NCBI RefSeq assembly: GCF_022346545.1
Contig: NZ_JAKRNU010000002.1
Span: 328,010-392,009 of the forward strand
Length of the DNA stretch: 64,000 nucleotides
From: Sporosarcina sp. ACRSM
Lineage (GTDB): Bacteria; Bacillota; Bacilli; Bacillales_A; Planococcaceae
Direction: 5' to 3'
Positions 46,153 through 54,753 of the stretch are shown one piece after another. The translations under genes and the position numbers were made by a program. Position 1 is the stretch's first letter. Each line of letters starts with the position of its first letter. Below the pieces are notes generated by a model. The model was not told the origin of the DNA and did no database searches. It saw nothing but the letters and a program-made list of their open reading frames with translations.

Positions 46153-47601
46153 CTATTTTTCTTCACTCGTGAACTGAGCATTTTTAATGTTCCGCATTTC
46201 CAGGACACTATAAAGAACAAACGCTGTAATAATCCCTACAAACCATGACATATCGTAAAGTGGTTCAAAGAATGGGACGAAATTACCAATTAGGCTTAGT
46301 ACACCCGCGACGGCTGTTGTAATGAGGGCATTGACATTAAAACCATTCTTATAATTGTATTTTCCTTTCTTGGAATACAATTCACTCAAGTCAATTTCTG
46401 TTTTCGACACGACAAAATAATGAGCGAGCATAACACCTGCTACAGGAGCTAATATCCCACCAACGATACTTAGGAATGTGAAAATACTTGTCGAGTTCTC
46501 CATCAGTTTCCAAGGCATGACAAGAATTCCGATGACAGCAGCAATCATTGCACCCGATTTAAACGTTAGTTTCTTCGGAAAAAGTGATGCTAATTGGTAA
46601 CCAGCAGGAACAATATTACCTGTCACGTTCACCGATAATGTGGTTAAACAAAGTGTAAGTACAGATATTCCGATTGCAAAAGCACTATCAAATCGAGCTA
46701 CCACATCCAATACATTCCAAATGGGTGTCCCAAAGGCAATTTCAGAGCCTACAATAATCGCAATACTAGCGATGGCAAACAATAAATACGTCACAACCAA
46801 ACCTACAGTTTGTCCGATAGCCTGAGCCTTCGTAGAACGGGCCAATCTTGTAAAATCAGATACGTTGACAATTGGGGCGGCCCAAGCAGCAATTACTGCG
46901 GTCATACCAGCTACAAAGAAAACGATTTGATTTTCGCTCGTTCCTGTACCTGTATAAGCTAAGATTGGACCAATCCCTCCAGCTAACCGAATGGCCCAAA
47001 TCGCCATACCACCAAAAACAATGTAAACAAGTGGAGAAAGGATATTTGTAAATTTCCCCAGGAATTCCAATCCACCATAAATTAAAGCAACATTAAATAA
47101 CCAAAATAATAAAAACGATATTAACGCGGGTAATGTTAATCCCAAAAGGTTCCAATCTCCACCTAACGTTAAAAACGTCGGCCAAAGCTTTCCGATGAGA
47201 ATGATTAACGCTTGGCTTCCTGCATAGGTTTGAAACCCAAACCACATAATCGCTGCAATAACCCCTCGTAAAATCCCCGGAATCATTGCACCTTTCGTAC
47301 CGTAAGAGGAGCGTATCAGCATCGCAAAAGGTAATCCATATTTAGATCCCGCATGACCATTCAGAACCATCACGATTGCTAATACAACGGAAGCTGCCAT
47401 AATGACGGCGAAAACTTGTCCAACAGACATCCCTAAAGCAAACAATCCACCAATTGCAATATAGTTCGGGATATTATGCACTGACCCCATCCATACGGTT
47501 GCATAGTTTCCGACGTTCCAATTTCTAGCTTCCGGCTTCGTCGGCAATATATCTTCGTTAAAACCCTCTTTTTTTAGTTGTTCTCGATTGATTTGTTTCA
47601 A
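46153..47601 (-). CDS. pucI: NCS1-family allantoin permease
   Basis: A nucleobase:cation symporter-1 permease of about 482 residues with 12 hydrophobic helices. ARNWNVGNYATVWMGSVHNI near the N-terminus and GILRGVIAAIMWFGFQTY are NCS1 hallmarks; the allantoin branch (PucI) is indicated by the adjacent allantoinase. The probable start is TTG seven bases after a perfect AAGGAGG. An ATG 14 codons upstream has no ribosome binding site. Structured repeat copy D lies 44 bases upstream, within the leader. Confidence 0.9.
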   Translation of the reverse strand: MKQINREQLKKEGFNEDILPTKPEARNWNVGNYATVWMGSVHNIPNYIAIGGLFALGMSVGQVFAVIMAASVVLAIVMVLNGHAGSKYGLPFAMLIRSSYGTKGAMIPGILRGVIAAIMWFGFQTYAGSQALIILIGKLWPTFLTLGGDWNLLGLTLPALISFLLFWLFNVALIYGGLEFLGKFTNILSPLVYIVFGGMAIWAIRLAGGIGPILAYTGTGTSENQIVFFVAGMTAVIAAWAAPIVNVSDFTRLARSTKAQAIGQTVGLVVTYLLFAIASIAIIVGSEIAFGTPIWNVLDVVARFDSAFAIGISVLTLCLTTLSVNVTGNIVPAGYQLASLFPKKLTFKSGAMIAAVIGILVMPWKLMENSTSIFTFLSIVGGILAPVAGVMLAHYFVVSKTEIDLSELYSKKGKYNYKNGFNVNALITTAVAGVLSLIGNFVPFFEPLYDMSWFVGIITAFVLYSVLEMRNIKNAQFTSEEK

Positions 47602-47644
47602 TCGAAACCCTCCTTGATTATGTCGAATTAGCCTTTCGTTCAAT

Positions 47645-47871
47645 CAATTGCGCCTTGGCGTAATTGCGTCCAGATCTTGAATTGGGCAAAGCTCAATTCA
47701 CTCCCTTTACAATCTGTGATATTCGCCGGAGGCTTAACTTGAATCAGCGAGAGTTTGGACTCCCTCTAAATTGAAATGCATGCTGGCATTCATCCGCCAC
47801 TTATGGGAATGGAGGACTTCTGTAGCTGACGCTTCGCTTTCAGTACAAAAAGATTTGCTGAATTAAGTTAA
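47645..47871 (-). repeat. Structured intergenic repeat, copy D (227 bp) with apical insert
   Basis: Full element on the minus strand: outer stem TTAACTTAATTCAGC / GCTGATTCAAGTTAA, the CAGATCTTGAATTG stem and the terminal hairpin CAATTACGCC / GGCGCAATTG. Between the 5' outer arm and the first inner hairpin an extra module of about 35 bases is inserted, containing TTGTACTGAAAGCGAAGCG. Copy 57725-57886 has the same module at the same junction. Confidence 0.88.
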
Positions 47872-48612
47872 ACCAAACCATCGAGCACTCGTATGTTAAC
47901 CGATCCGCTTTTAATTATTCAAAGTCCTTTGAACCTTTACATTCAGCATGAAGATTTCTCCCATTTCTCCTTTTTTGGACTAATTTAGGGGACTGTTTTT
48001 CTTACTTCTCTATTTCCCCAAACGATAACTTGTTCAAACGATATTTCCATATCGGATAACTCAATGCACTTCTTTATTTGGACAAACACAAGGCTTCATT
48101 CTCCTTTCTCCATTTCAAATAATTAGGTTACTTTTAGTAACAAATAGACTTTACATAAAAATGGGATACCTTCGATTACCATCGGTCAATATAAATGCGG
48201 CGATTTTGTTAAAAATGCTATACATTCACCTATCACAACTACTGTTGTTCATGCTGGGTGTGCCAAATATTCTTCCATATCCTTTACCCCAATTTCTCCA
48301 CACATAAGCCTTTCCAATCAAAACGCCTATTTCGCTGAATTTTAAGATCATGAATACTTTCAAAAGTGCTCCGTCATTCATTGTCTTTGCCATAAATTCA
48401 TGTCATGAAACCAAAATAGATACTTGGATAAGACAACATGAAAGTTTAGATCGCTGAGAAAACATTCAAAGCATATTCAATAGACACATTTTTATGGTAT
48501 GATAAATTTAAATATATAAATTTTTTTTTGGATGCTATCAGTATTATTGCTACTAAAAGTGAAAAGGTTACAAATGAAATGTATATACTCTAAAAAGGAA
48601 TGGAGTGAAAAA
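47872..48612. other. Gene-poor AT-rich stretch
   Basis: About 740 bases between repeat copy D and the HxlR gene. I see no ORF with a convincing ribosome binding site on either strand, no tRNA and no obvious hairpin terminator. The right end (around 48480-48530, TATGGTATGATAAATTTAAAT) is AT-rich and probably holds the HxlR promoter. It may contain decayed sequence that I cannot identify. Confidence 0.5.
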
Positions 48613-48933
48613 ATGGGAGAAGAAATGCAACGGCCGCCTTTATGTAATAAAGTGGAACATTCTTATCAATTAATCGGTAAGAAATGGATAGGCCTTATCA
48701 TTCATTCGCTTCTCGAGGAACCAAAACGCTTTAGTGAGATTCACGCTTATATTCCAGATTTAAGTAAGCGTGTGCTCAATGAACGCATCAAAGAATTAGA
48801 GGAATCGGGCATCATTTTTCGAAATGTGATTGCAGATCGACCCGTGCGTATCGAATATTCCTTAACAAGGAAAGGAAATGAATTAGGGAAAGCTCTCAAA
48901 GCTGTGGAATCATGGGCTGAAAAATGGCTTTAA
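48613..48933 (+). CDS. HxlR-family winged-helix regulator
   Basis: A 106-residue HxlR-type MarR-like regulator: CNKVEHSYQLIGKKWIGLII opens the fold, SEIHAYIPDLSKRVLNERIK is the recognition helix region and ADRPVRIEYSLTRKG the wing. A Cys after the N-terminal PPL (CNKVE) is common in redox- or aldehyde-sensing members. The start used follows GGAGTGAAAAA; the open frame upstream is unlikely to be translated. Target genes are unknown; ridA lies downstream after a terminator. Confidence 0.9.
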   Translation: MGEEMQRPPLCNKVEHSYQLIGKKWIGLIIHSLLEEPKRFSEIHAYIPDLSKRVLNERIKELEESGIIFRNVIADRPVRIEYSLTRKGNELGKALKAVESWAEKWL

Positions 48934-48958
48934 GTCATCAAGGGGCTCCCCCCTCCAG

Positions 48959-49015
48959 AACAATCCAGCAATCCAAAATTAATGCTTTCTATTAATCTTG
49001 GATTGCTGGATTGTT
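48959..49015. terminator. Terminator after the HxlR gene
   Basis: Long inverted repeat AACAATCCAGCAATCCAA / TTGGATTGCTGGATTGTT with an inner ATTAAT pair and a small loop, 25 bases past the HxlR stop codon. Confidence 0.8.
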
Positions 49016-49069
49016 CAAATTCATTTCACACATTGAACAATCAGCTTATCTATAAAAGGAGGAATAACA

Positions 49070-49453
49070 ATGGCAAGAAAGGCTTATAACATAAAGGGTG
49101 CAACGGCATCAGGTCCCTATTCACACGCGGTAGACGCAGGTGATTTAGTTTATCTATCAGGTCAGACTGCAATGAATTCCGTTTCGGAGAATAATATGGC
49201 AGGTGACATCGGGTTCCAGACAAAACAGTGCTTCACTCATTTGTTCGAGGCGCTAGAAGCAGCTAACCTGACACCGGATGATGTCGTAAAAGTAAATGTA
49301 TACCTAACGGATATGAATAATTTTTCCGCAATGAACGAAGTATACGCAACGCAGTTTTCGGAACCATTCCCTGCAAGAACATGTGTTGCCGTTTTAGCTT
49401 TACCACTTGGAGCAGACGTTGAAATCGAAATGATTGCCAAAAGATCGAACTAA
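49070..49453 (+). CDS. RidA-family reactive intermediate deaminase
   Basis: A 127-residue RidA/YjgF protein. It hydrolyses reactive enamine/imine products of PLP enzymes, which would help in a genome region rich in aminotransferases. GPYSHAVDAGDLVYLSGQTA, VNVYLTDMNNF and PARTCVAVLALPLGADVEIE (with the substrate-binding Arg) match the family, which works as a trimer. The start follows AAAGGAGGAATAACA. It has its own terminator at 49495. Confidence 0.93.
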   Translation: MARKAYNIKGATASGPYSHAVDAGDLVYLSGQTAMNSVSENNMAGDIGFQTKQCFTHLFEALEAANLTPDDVVKVNVYLTDMNNFSAMNEVYATQFSEPFPARTCVAVLALPLGADVEIEMIAKRSN

Positions 49454-49494
49454 AGTGAAACTTAATTTTTGAGGACGCCTTTTTCTTTTTAAAA

Positions 49495-49542
49495 ACAGCA
49501 GTAGCACAAACCGTGTTCTCGATTTGTGCTACTGCTGTTTGT
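49495..49542. terminator. Bidirectional terminator
   Basis: AACAGCAGTAGCACAAA / TTTGTGCTACTGCTGTT, a 17-bp perfect stem with a 12-nt loop between the convergent ridA-like and IPP isomerase genes. Confidence 0.88.
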
Positions 49543-49581
49543 CTGTTTAATGAATAGAACGCGTCCATCAAAAATTTGTTA

Positions 49582-50619
49582 TCATCGTTCCTGCAAACGA
49601 AGAGTATCCTTTAGTTCCTGAATCGTCTTCGTTCCAATACCGAACATCGCCATCCGAAGTTCCATTTCTCGGATTTGCATCATCTCTAGGACAGCTTCAG
49701 GGCTTTGGGTTGCTTCTTTCAGGATGGCTCGTCCAAATCCTACAAAATCTGCTCCCAACGCAATCGTTTTGGCACCATCCAGTCCTGTCTGCATTCCGCC
49801 GCTAGCAATAAGCGGACGATTCCCAATCTTTCCGCGAACCAACCTAATGGATTCTGTCGTCGGAATGCCCCAATCGCTGAATGCTTCGGCGGCAACACGA
49901 CGGATCCGGTCTTTCGCTCGGAACTTTTCCACCTGACTCCAGGAAGTGCCTCCCGCTCCGGCTACATCGATGAACGCCACGCCAGCCTCAACTAACTTTT
50001 CAGCGATGTGACCATCGATTCCCCATCCCACTTCCTTCACACCAACTGGAATCTCTAGTGTACGGCACAGCTGTTCAATCTTTTTCAATAGACCTTTAAA
50101 ATTTGTATCTCCATTTTCCTGAATGACTTCTTGAATGCTGTTCAAATGGAGGACAAGCATATCCGCTTCAGTTTTCTCTACAATTTCCCTACATTCGTCG
50201 CCACCGTATCCATAATTGAGCTGTACTGCGCCCAAGTTGGCAATGATCGGGACGCTTGGGGCATACTGCCTCATCAAAAATGAGGAGGCATGGCCATCAT
50301 TATCGAGCAACGCCCGGGTTGAACCGAGTGCAAGTGCCCAGCCCCTTTCTTCCGCCGCTACTGCCAGATTCCGGTTAATTGTCTCGGCAAGGGCTGTCCC
50401 GCCTGTCATGGAACTGATGAGAAACGGTGCTTTGCATGTAAAGTCGAGAAACGTGGTTTCAATCGAAATTTCGTCAAATGCGATTTCTGGAAGTGCATTA
50501 TGGAGAAACACATACGACTCCAACCCTGTGGAAATCGACTCACCTGTAACCTTTTCGTTCAACGAAATTTGAATATGTTCCGACTTTCTTTGCTCGATTG
50601 AATTGGTCAATGCCAACAC
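49582..50619 (-). CDS. fni: Type 2 isopentenyl-diphosphate isomerase (FMN-dependent)
   Basis: It interconverts isopentenyl and dimethylallyl diphosphate using reduced FMN. At 345 residues it shows RKSEHIQI, FLISSMTGGT, RGWALALGSTRALL, VKEVGWGI and DVAGAGGTSWSQVE, and ASGGMQTGLD and VGFGRAIL for FMN phosphate binding. The start is ambiguous among GTG and TTG codons at 50619, 50616 and 50610, all near AAGGGCAGG. It follows the squalene/phytoene synthase-like gene by 92 bases, suggesting an isoprenoid operon. Confidence 0.95.
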   Translation of the reverse strand: MLALTNSIEQRKSEHIQISLNEKVTGESISTGLESYVFLHNALPEIAFDEISIETTFLDFTCKAPFLISSMTGGTALAETINRNLAVAAEERGWALALGSTRALLDNDGHASSFLMRQYAPSVPIIANLGAVQLNYGYGGDECREIVEKTEADMLVLHLNSIQEVIQENGDTNFKGLLKKIEQLCRTLEIPVGVKEVGWGIDGHIAEKLVEAGVAFIDVAGAGGTSWSQVEKFRAKDRIRRVAAEAFSDWGIPTTESIRLVRGKIGNRPLIASGGMQTGLDGAKTIALGADFVGFGRAILKEATQSPEAVLEMMQIREMELRMAMFGIGTKTIQELKDTLRLQER

Positions 50620-50711
50620 CTGCCCTTACCCTCAATATTCTTATAGCTTTCTGTTGCAGATGACTGTTTAACAATGTTCAAACTCTTTATCCCCACAACA
50701 TATCGATCGTT

Positions 50712-51524
50712 TTATTTGACTTGAACTTCCTCCACTGTTTGTTCGACTTCTGCACGTGTCATTTTTTCGCGTCCTTCTTTCATCGCGGCTAATGTTTTAT
50801 GCGCAAGAGCGAGCGGCAGACGACAGAACAATATAATGTTTTTCTTACTGAGAGACTTCATATATTCATCCGCTTTTGACAAGTTTTCCTCTGCATATTC
50901 GAATAGGTCTGCACGATTCCATCCATCAGGGACAAAGCTTACCCCGCGCTCATCCAAGTCTTCCTGCTGATTACGCAGAATGTTTACGGCCTGAAGTCCA
51001 CGTCCATAACCGATGGCCAGTTCCCGATCGGTTTTCGCTTCTCCATAATGCTCCCAAAGGTCCGAAAGCATAACCCCAACGAGCCCAGCAACGTAGTATG
51101 TATAATCATCCAAGTCTTCACGCGTATGGATTTCCCAATTTGCTTTTGACCACTTCGCCATCCCACTTGCCATTTCACGTGCAGCATTCGTCACGATCGG
51201 CAGCACATCTTCTGGACAAGCTTGTAACCATTCTGCTAAGCGAATTGTAACTGCTGGCAATTGTTCTTTAGTTTGCCCCAGAATTTTTAAATACGTTTCG
51301 TTATCGAAAGGTTTGTTAAATAATTCGCTTACTTGCATTAAAATTGTATATTTTACGTTATTATCCAATCCCTCATGATCTTCAATCTCATCGATTGCCC
51401 GAAACACTAAATAAGCGGATGCAACCGAATACTTTAATTCCTTCTGCAAAAAAGTGATCGGAATATAAAACGTACGACTCGTCTCTTTTAACATACGCAT
51501 TGCGTCTTTCGGAAAATTACTCAT
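50712..51524 (-). CDS. Squalene/phytoene synthase family protein (YisP-like)
   Basis: A 270-residue all-helical prenyl transferase of the squalene/phytoene synthase family. The first Asp-rich motif is AIDEIEDHEG (about 43-52) and the second NILRNQQEDLDERG (about 185-198). TSRTFYIPI near the N-terminus is typical. It may join two farnesyl or geranylgeranyl diphosphates. Bacillus YisP is of similar size and was reported to act as a farnesyl diphosphate phosphatase, so the product cannot be stated. No carotenoid desaturase of certain type lies next to it. Confidence 0.88.
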   Translation of the reverse strand: MSNFPKDAMRMLKETSRTFYIPITFLQKELKYSVASAYLVFRAIDEIEDHEGLDNNVKYTILMQVSELFNKPFDNETYLKILGQTKEQLPAVTIRLAEWLQACPEDVLPIVTNAAREMASGMAKWSKANWEIHTREDLDDYTYYVAGLVGVMLSDLWEHYGEAKTDRELAIGYGRGLQAVNILRNQQEDLDERGVSFVPDGWNRADLFEYAEENLSKADEYMKSLSKKNIILFCRLPLALAHKTLAAMKEGREKMTRAEVEQTVEEVQVK

Positions 51525-51883
51525 TCTAAATACGTACCTCCCAATCTAAATCTGGCTATACTCATCGTAACTCAATTTTTTAAATAGTGACACTAAAAAC
51601 AAAAAATATTGGGTAAACAAACGAGCATTTGATGACAAGCAATTCCGCTTTCCCTTGATCTAAGTTTTGGCTACTTAGCCATTTAACAAAGTTTCAAAAC
51701 AAAAACGTCTGAAACCTCGAGTTGAAAGGGTTCCAGACGTTTCCAAACCAATTCTCACCAAATCGTTATCTGTACCAAGCGTTCATGTTTAAATAAGGGT
51801 TTTGTCGAAGCTCCAAAAGCTGTTTGTGTACTTATAGTATACCATAATTTATGATGTAAGCGTATTTAAGTATACGGTTCCAC
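51525..51883. other. Intergenic stretch with a terminator-like hairpin
   Basis: No gene recognised. An inverted repeat AAAACGTCTGAAACC / GGTTCCAGACGTTTCC (about 51708-51752) with T/A runs probably stops leftward transcription from the small-gene region before the prenyl transferase gene. Confidence 0.6.
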
Positions 51884-51932
51884 CTAGCCGAAACTAAAGA
51901 CATCTTATCTACACTTTGATGAATATCATTTA
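51884..51932 (-). pseudogene. Remnant of a second copy of the 122-residue gene
   Basis: About 48 bases from CTAGCCGAAACTAA through TATCTACACTTTG match 53096-53142, the N-terminal coding part of the gene at 52795-53163, with a few changes and stop codons in frame. It shows that the small-gene pair was once duplicated. Confidence 0.75.
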
Positions 51933-51997
51933 ATTAATACGTAATTCGGTTCCGATACATCCTTTGATCAATTAACAATCCTTTAGAAACGCACAAT

Positions 51998-52030
51998 AAA
52001 AAGGAACACCCGGGTGGATGTTCCTCTAAT
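51998..52030 (-). terminator. Terminator after the 80-residue gene
   Basis: AGGAACATCCACCCGGGTGTTCCTTTTTAT on the minus strand is a stem with T run. Close relatives occur at 52400-52432 and 53254-53286. It is written here in part: the stem arms are GGAACATCCA and GGGTGTTCC. Confidence 0.8.
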
Positions 52031-52049
52031 TATCTCTTAACATATGCAG

Positions 52050-52292
52050 TTATTTATTCGTTATATAATCCATGCCTTGCGGCGTTATTGCTAGAACTAA
52101 ATTATCCGACCCTTGCCCACTATCCTCGGCATAGCCTTTTTCAAGAAGATATTCAATAGCTACTTTGCTATTTGCATCGGCATTCAGCATTGCTTTGGGT
52201 AAAGTGTAACTTCCTCCGTTATTTGCAAAGTGATAGTCGTAAAGGCTTTGTAACAGCATAACCGATATTTTATTTACTTCTTCATTCATCAT
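52050..52292 (-). CDS. Small winged-helix-like protein of unknown function
   Basis: An 80-residue protein with a strong ribosome binding site (AAGGAGGGGGGGATT). The sequence (LLQSLYDYHFANNGGSYTLP, then VAIEYLLEKGYAED, then LVLAITPQGMDYI) has the helix-helix-strand pattern and ITPQGMDYI ending of small winged-helix domains. No partner or function is recognised. A decayed copy lies at 53308-53440. Confidence 0.75.
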   Translation of the reverse strand: MMNEEVNKISVMLLQSLYDYHFANNGGSYTLPKAMLNADANSKVAIEYLLEKGYAEDSGQGSDNLVLAITPQGMDYITNK

Positions 52293-52399
52293 TAGTAATC
52301 CCCCCCTCCTTCTTTTTTTTATTCTACAAAAGTGAAGAGAATCCTACAATTACTTCGCCTCAACCTTCTCCTGCTACTTATCAATTTCTTCAACCTAAA

Positions 52400-52432
52400 A
52401 GTAAAAAGAACGCCCAAGTGGACGTTCTGAAC
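52400..52432 (-). terminator. Terminator after the small lipoprotein gene
   Basis: On the minus strand AGAACGTCC ACTT GGGCGTTCT followed by TTTTAC, 45 bases past the lipoprotein stop codon. Confidence 0.8.
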
Positions 52433-52477
52433 TGCAATATTGTTAAACAATCTTCTGAGTCACAAAATCCAATATTG

Positions 52478-52621
52478 TCATGTGCCTACATCATTCTCCC
52501 CGCCGTCTTGCAACAATGGATCCTGCACTTCCCTGTCATTATTATCCCCGTCATCGCCTTTTCCACAAGCGCCTAATAGTAATAATACCGCCAATGGCAA
52601 AGCTAAATATTTTCCTTTCAT
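52478..52621 (-). CDS. Short lipoprotein, 47 residues
   Basis: An ATG eight bases after GGGGG opens a 47-residue frame: MKGKYLALPLAVLLLLGACG, then a very acidic tail (KGDDGDNNDREVQDP...) ending in GENDVGT and TGA. It has a basic n-region, a hydrophobic h-region and a lipobox LLGAC with Cys19, so the mature lipoprotein would be only 29 residues. The matched ribosome binding site, signal sequence and following terminator make it a real gene. The function is unknown. Confidence 0.8.
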   Translation of the reverse strand: MKGKYLALPLAVLLLLGACGKGDDGDNNDREVQDPLLQDGGENDVGT

Positions 52622-52794
52622 TTGAGAAACCCCCAATGGATGATATTGCTAACAGTATTATTATCTCTTAAGCACAGGAATTTATTCATCGTTATTATTT
52701 TCTTCAGCGTGGAAATAACTCAGAAACAGTTCGGATTTATGGGAACAAAACCTCTAGAACCAATACATTTGAATGAGCTAAAATGAGAAAATTA

Positions 52795-53163
52795 TTAGCT
52801 TACCTGAATCGCATTCATTCCCTCTAGCAAAATTTTAGCGTCTGTATTCAAGTAATATTTAATATCTTCCCTCATTAGTAAATTTGGGTTATTTTCGACT
52901 GATCGCTTCAAACTTCTGATGTCGAATCTAGTAGCATATGTATTAATTATGTTAATTGCATGCAGATCCTGACGACCTAAAGGTTCAGCCTCTCCTCCCG
53001 AATTACTTAAGAGAAAATCTAACAGCTCTCTCGCATTTCTTCGAAGTTTATGCCTGTTAGCTGATAATTCCTCTATATTCCCCTCGATATATTTTCTAGC
53101 CGAAACTAAGTCCATTTTATCTATACTTTGTTGAATCTTATTCAATAACTCTTGAAACTCCAT
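52795..53163 (-). CDS. Hypothetical helical protein, 122 residues
   Basis: A soluble, mostly helical protein (MEFQELLNKIQQSIDKMDLV, KYIEGNIEELSANRHKL, INTYATRFDIRSLKRSV) with no signal peptide or known motif. The ribosome binding site AAGGAG lies eight bases upstream. It is the intact member of a tandem duplication; the other copy survives only at 51884-51932. Its neighbours are other unknown small genes. I do not recognise the family. Confidence 0.7.
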   Translation of the reverse strand: MEFQELLNKIQQSIDKMDLVSARKYIEGNIEELSANRHKLRRNARELLDFLLSNSGGEAEPLGRQDLHAINIINTYATRFDIRSLKRSVENNPNLLMREDIKYYLNTDAKILLEGMNAIQVS

Positions 53164-53253
53164 TTAAATATCTCCTTAGACCTATTAATCACACTATACT
53201 AGTATACGATAAAAAGAACTATATTCAATAGGCAATAAGGATTTTAGAACTAA

Positions 53254-53286
53254 ATAAAAAAGAACATCCGGATGGACGTTCCTCTA
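53254..53286 (-). terminator. Terminator after the decayed 80-residue gene
   Basis: Minus-strand GAACGTCCAT CC GGATGTTC then TTTTTTATTT. It is the duplicate of the terminator at 51998-52030. Confidence 0.75.
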
Positions 53287-53307
53287 ATAATTTCTAAACG
53301 TATGTAA

Positions 53308-53440
53308 TTATTTATCCTTTATATAATCCATGCTTTGCGATATGATTGCTAAAAATAGATTACCTGACCCTTGCCTACTTTCCATGGCATTGCCTTTGTC
53401 AATAAGATATTTGTCGGCATTGAGCTTAGTATAGCTACCC
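53308..53440 (-). pseudogene. Decayed copy of the 80-residue winged-helix-like gene
   Basis: The stretch aligns with 52050-52230 (shared TTTATATAATCCATGC, then GACCCTTGCC.ACT and TCGGCATT) but has lost about 25 bases internally and its 5' part, with frame breaks. Together with 51884-51932 it defines a duplicated unit of the 80- and 122-residue genes, each unit having lost one gene. Confidence 0.85.
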
Positions 53441-53445
53441 CGTTA

Positions 53446-53679
53446 TCAGAGGCAGCTATTTTCACCAGAATACTCTCTTAAATGCTCTATAGCTAACGTC
53501 ACGGCATTTTCTTCTGTCTCTATCAACGATAATCCTTTTTTTATAGGATTCCAATATTCGTATCCGCAGTTTGACGTCCACCTATAAACTACTGTTGTAA
53601 AAAGACCATCTTTGCGTTTGATAATTTGTACTTTATATTGATGACTCGGAGACCATATTTCTCTTATTACTTGTTCCAT
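53446..53679 (-). CDS. Hypothetical protein, 77 residues
   Basis: A small protein beginning MEQVIREIWSPSHQYKVQII with two aromatic-rich strands (TTVVYRWTSNCGYEYWN) and a helical end (TEENAVTLAIEHLREYSG). No transmembrane segment or known motif is seen. The ribosome binding site (AAAGTTGGTG) is weak. It is first in the series of small minus-strand genes. The function is unknown. Confidence 0.6.
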   Translation of the reverse strand: MEQVIREIWSPSHQYKVQIIKRKDGLFTTVVYRWTSNCGYEYWNPIKKGLSLIETEENAVTLAIEHLREYSGENSCL

Positions 53680-53837
53680 TGATTCACCAACTTTTCTAGT
53701 AATAACAGGTGGTGCATGTCATCTTGTGTAGAGACATAAAAAAACTACTCCATATCGATTACACTTTGGCGAACTTAGATTGCCTGCTATTTATTATTTT
53801 TTGTCGGTAATAAATGTTTTCATTATGCTTATTAGGA

Positions 53838-54707
53838 TTAATAAGTAAATGTAATATTCTTTTCTGCAAGTGTTTTTTCAAGCCTTTTCAACTTCTCAAT
53901 CGATTGTTCTGCTGTCCGCTTCCCAATCTCGATGACCAATGCATCTATCAATGCCATAATCGGTATGACTGAAAATTGTTCTTTACTAACTTCCACTTTT
54001 AACGTTACTGATGCATATGAAATAATTGGACATGAAATATGGTCGGTTATCAATAGGATGCGATTGCCTAATTCATGGGCCAACTTAACAGCTTCGATAA
54101 TGCTAACAGTGTAGGGTTCAAATGCAAAAACCACTAACGTCTCATCCTTTTCTAATTGCAAAATCCTGTCATACATCACTTCCGTGTCATGGCTTAGTTG
54201 CCTGATCTTAGGGTAGAATTCTCCAAGCAACTGTTCAAAATATAATGCTGTCGCTTTATATGGTCGTGTTCCTAAAACATTGATATAACTTGATTCTAAA
54301 AGGCAATCAATTGCACTATCAAAACTTTCCACTAAATTTGTGTCTAGTGATTTGTTTAATAGGTTAACCGATTCTTTCCAAACCTGCACTAAAGTTGGAA
54401 CCTTTCCTTCTTCATTTCGTATTTCTGTAAAAGACTTCTTCAATGCCCATTTCGAGACGGATGGAACCGATTCATCATAAAGATCTTTTCGTAAGTTATT
54501 AAAATTTTCATATCCTAAAGCATCCAGCGTTCGCATGACAGTTGAAATGCCAACTTTGGCATTGTCAGCAAGTTCTTTAACGGTGATCAAGCCGATCGAC
54601 TGATAATTTTTCAAGATATAGTCGCATAACTGTCTTTGTTTTTTGGGTAAAGAATCTTTGATCGTAACGATTTTATGAATGGTTGTTGTTTCATTAGATA
54701 AACTCAT
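53838..54707 (-). CDS. RpiR/MurR-family regulator (HTH + SIS)
   Basis: A 289-residue regulator with an N-terminal RpiR helix-turn-helix (LADNAKVGISTVMRTLDALGYENF at about 45-70, cut here) and a C-terminal SIS domain (about 120-270) that binds a phosphosugar or related effector. RpiR proteins control sugar and amino-sugar catabolism. The candidate targets are the MFS, DapA-family and dehydrogenase genes to its right. It lies 47 bases from repeat copy E. Confidence 0.92.
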   Translation of the reverse strand: MSLSNETTTIHKIVTIKDSLPKKQRQLCDYILKNYQSIGLITVKELADNAKVGISTVMRTLDALGYENFNNLRKDLYDESVPSVSKWALKKSFTEIRNEEGKVPTLVQVWKESVNLLNKSLDTNLVESFDSAIDCLLESSYINVLGTRPYKATALYFEQLLGEFYPKIRQLSHDTEVMYDRILQLEKDETLVVFAFEPYTVSIIEAVKLAHELGNRILLITDHISCPIISYASVTLKVEVSKEQFSVIPIMALIDALVIEIGKRTAEQSIEKLKRLEKTLAEKNITFTY

Positions 54708-54753
54708 TTAAATCCCCTTCTCACCTTCAAGATATAGATGATCCCACAAAAAT

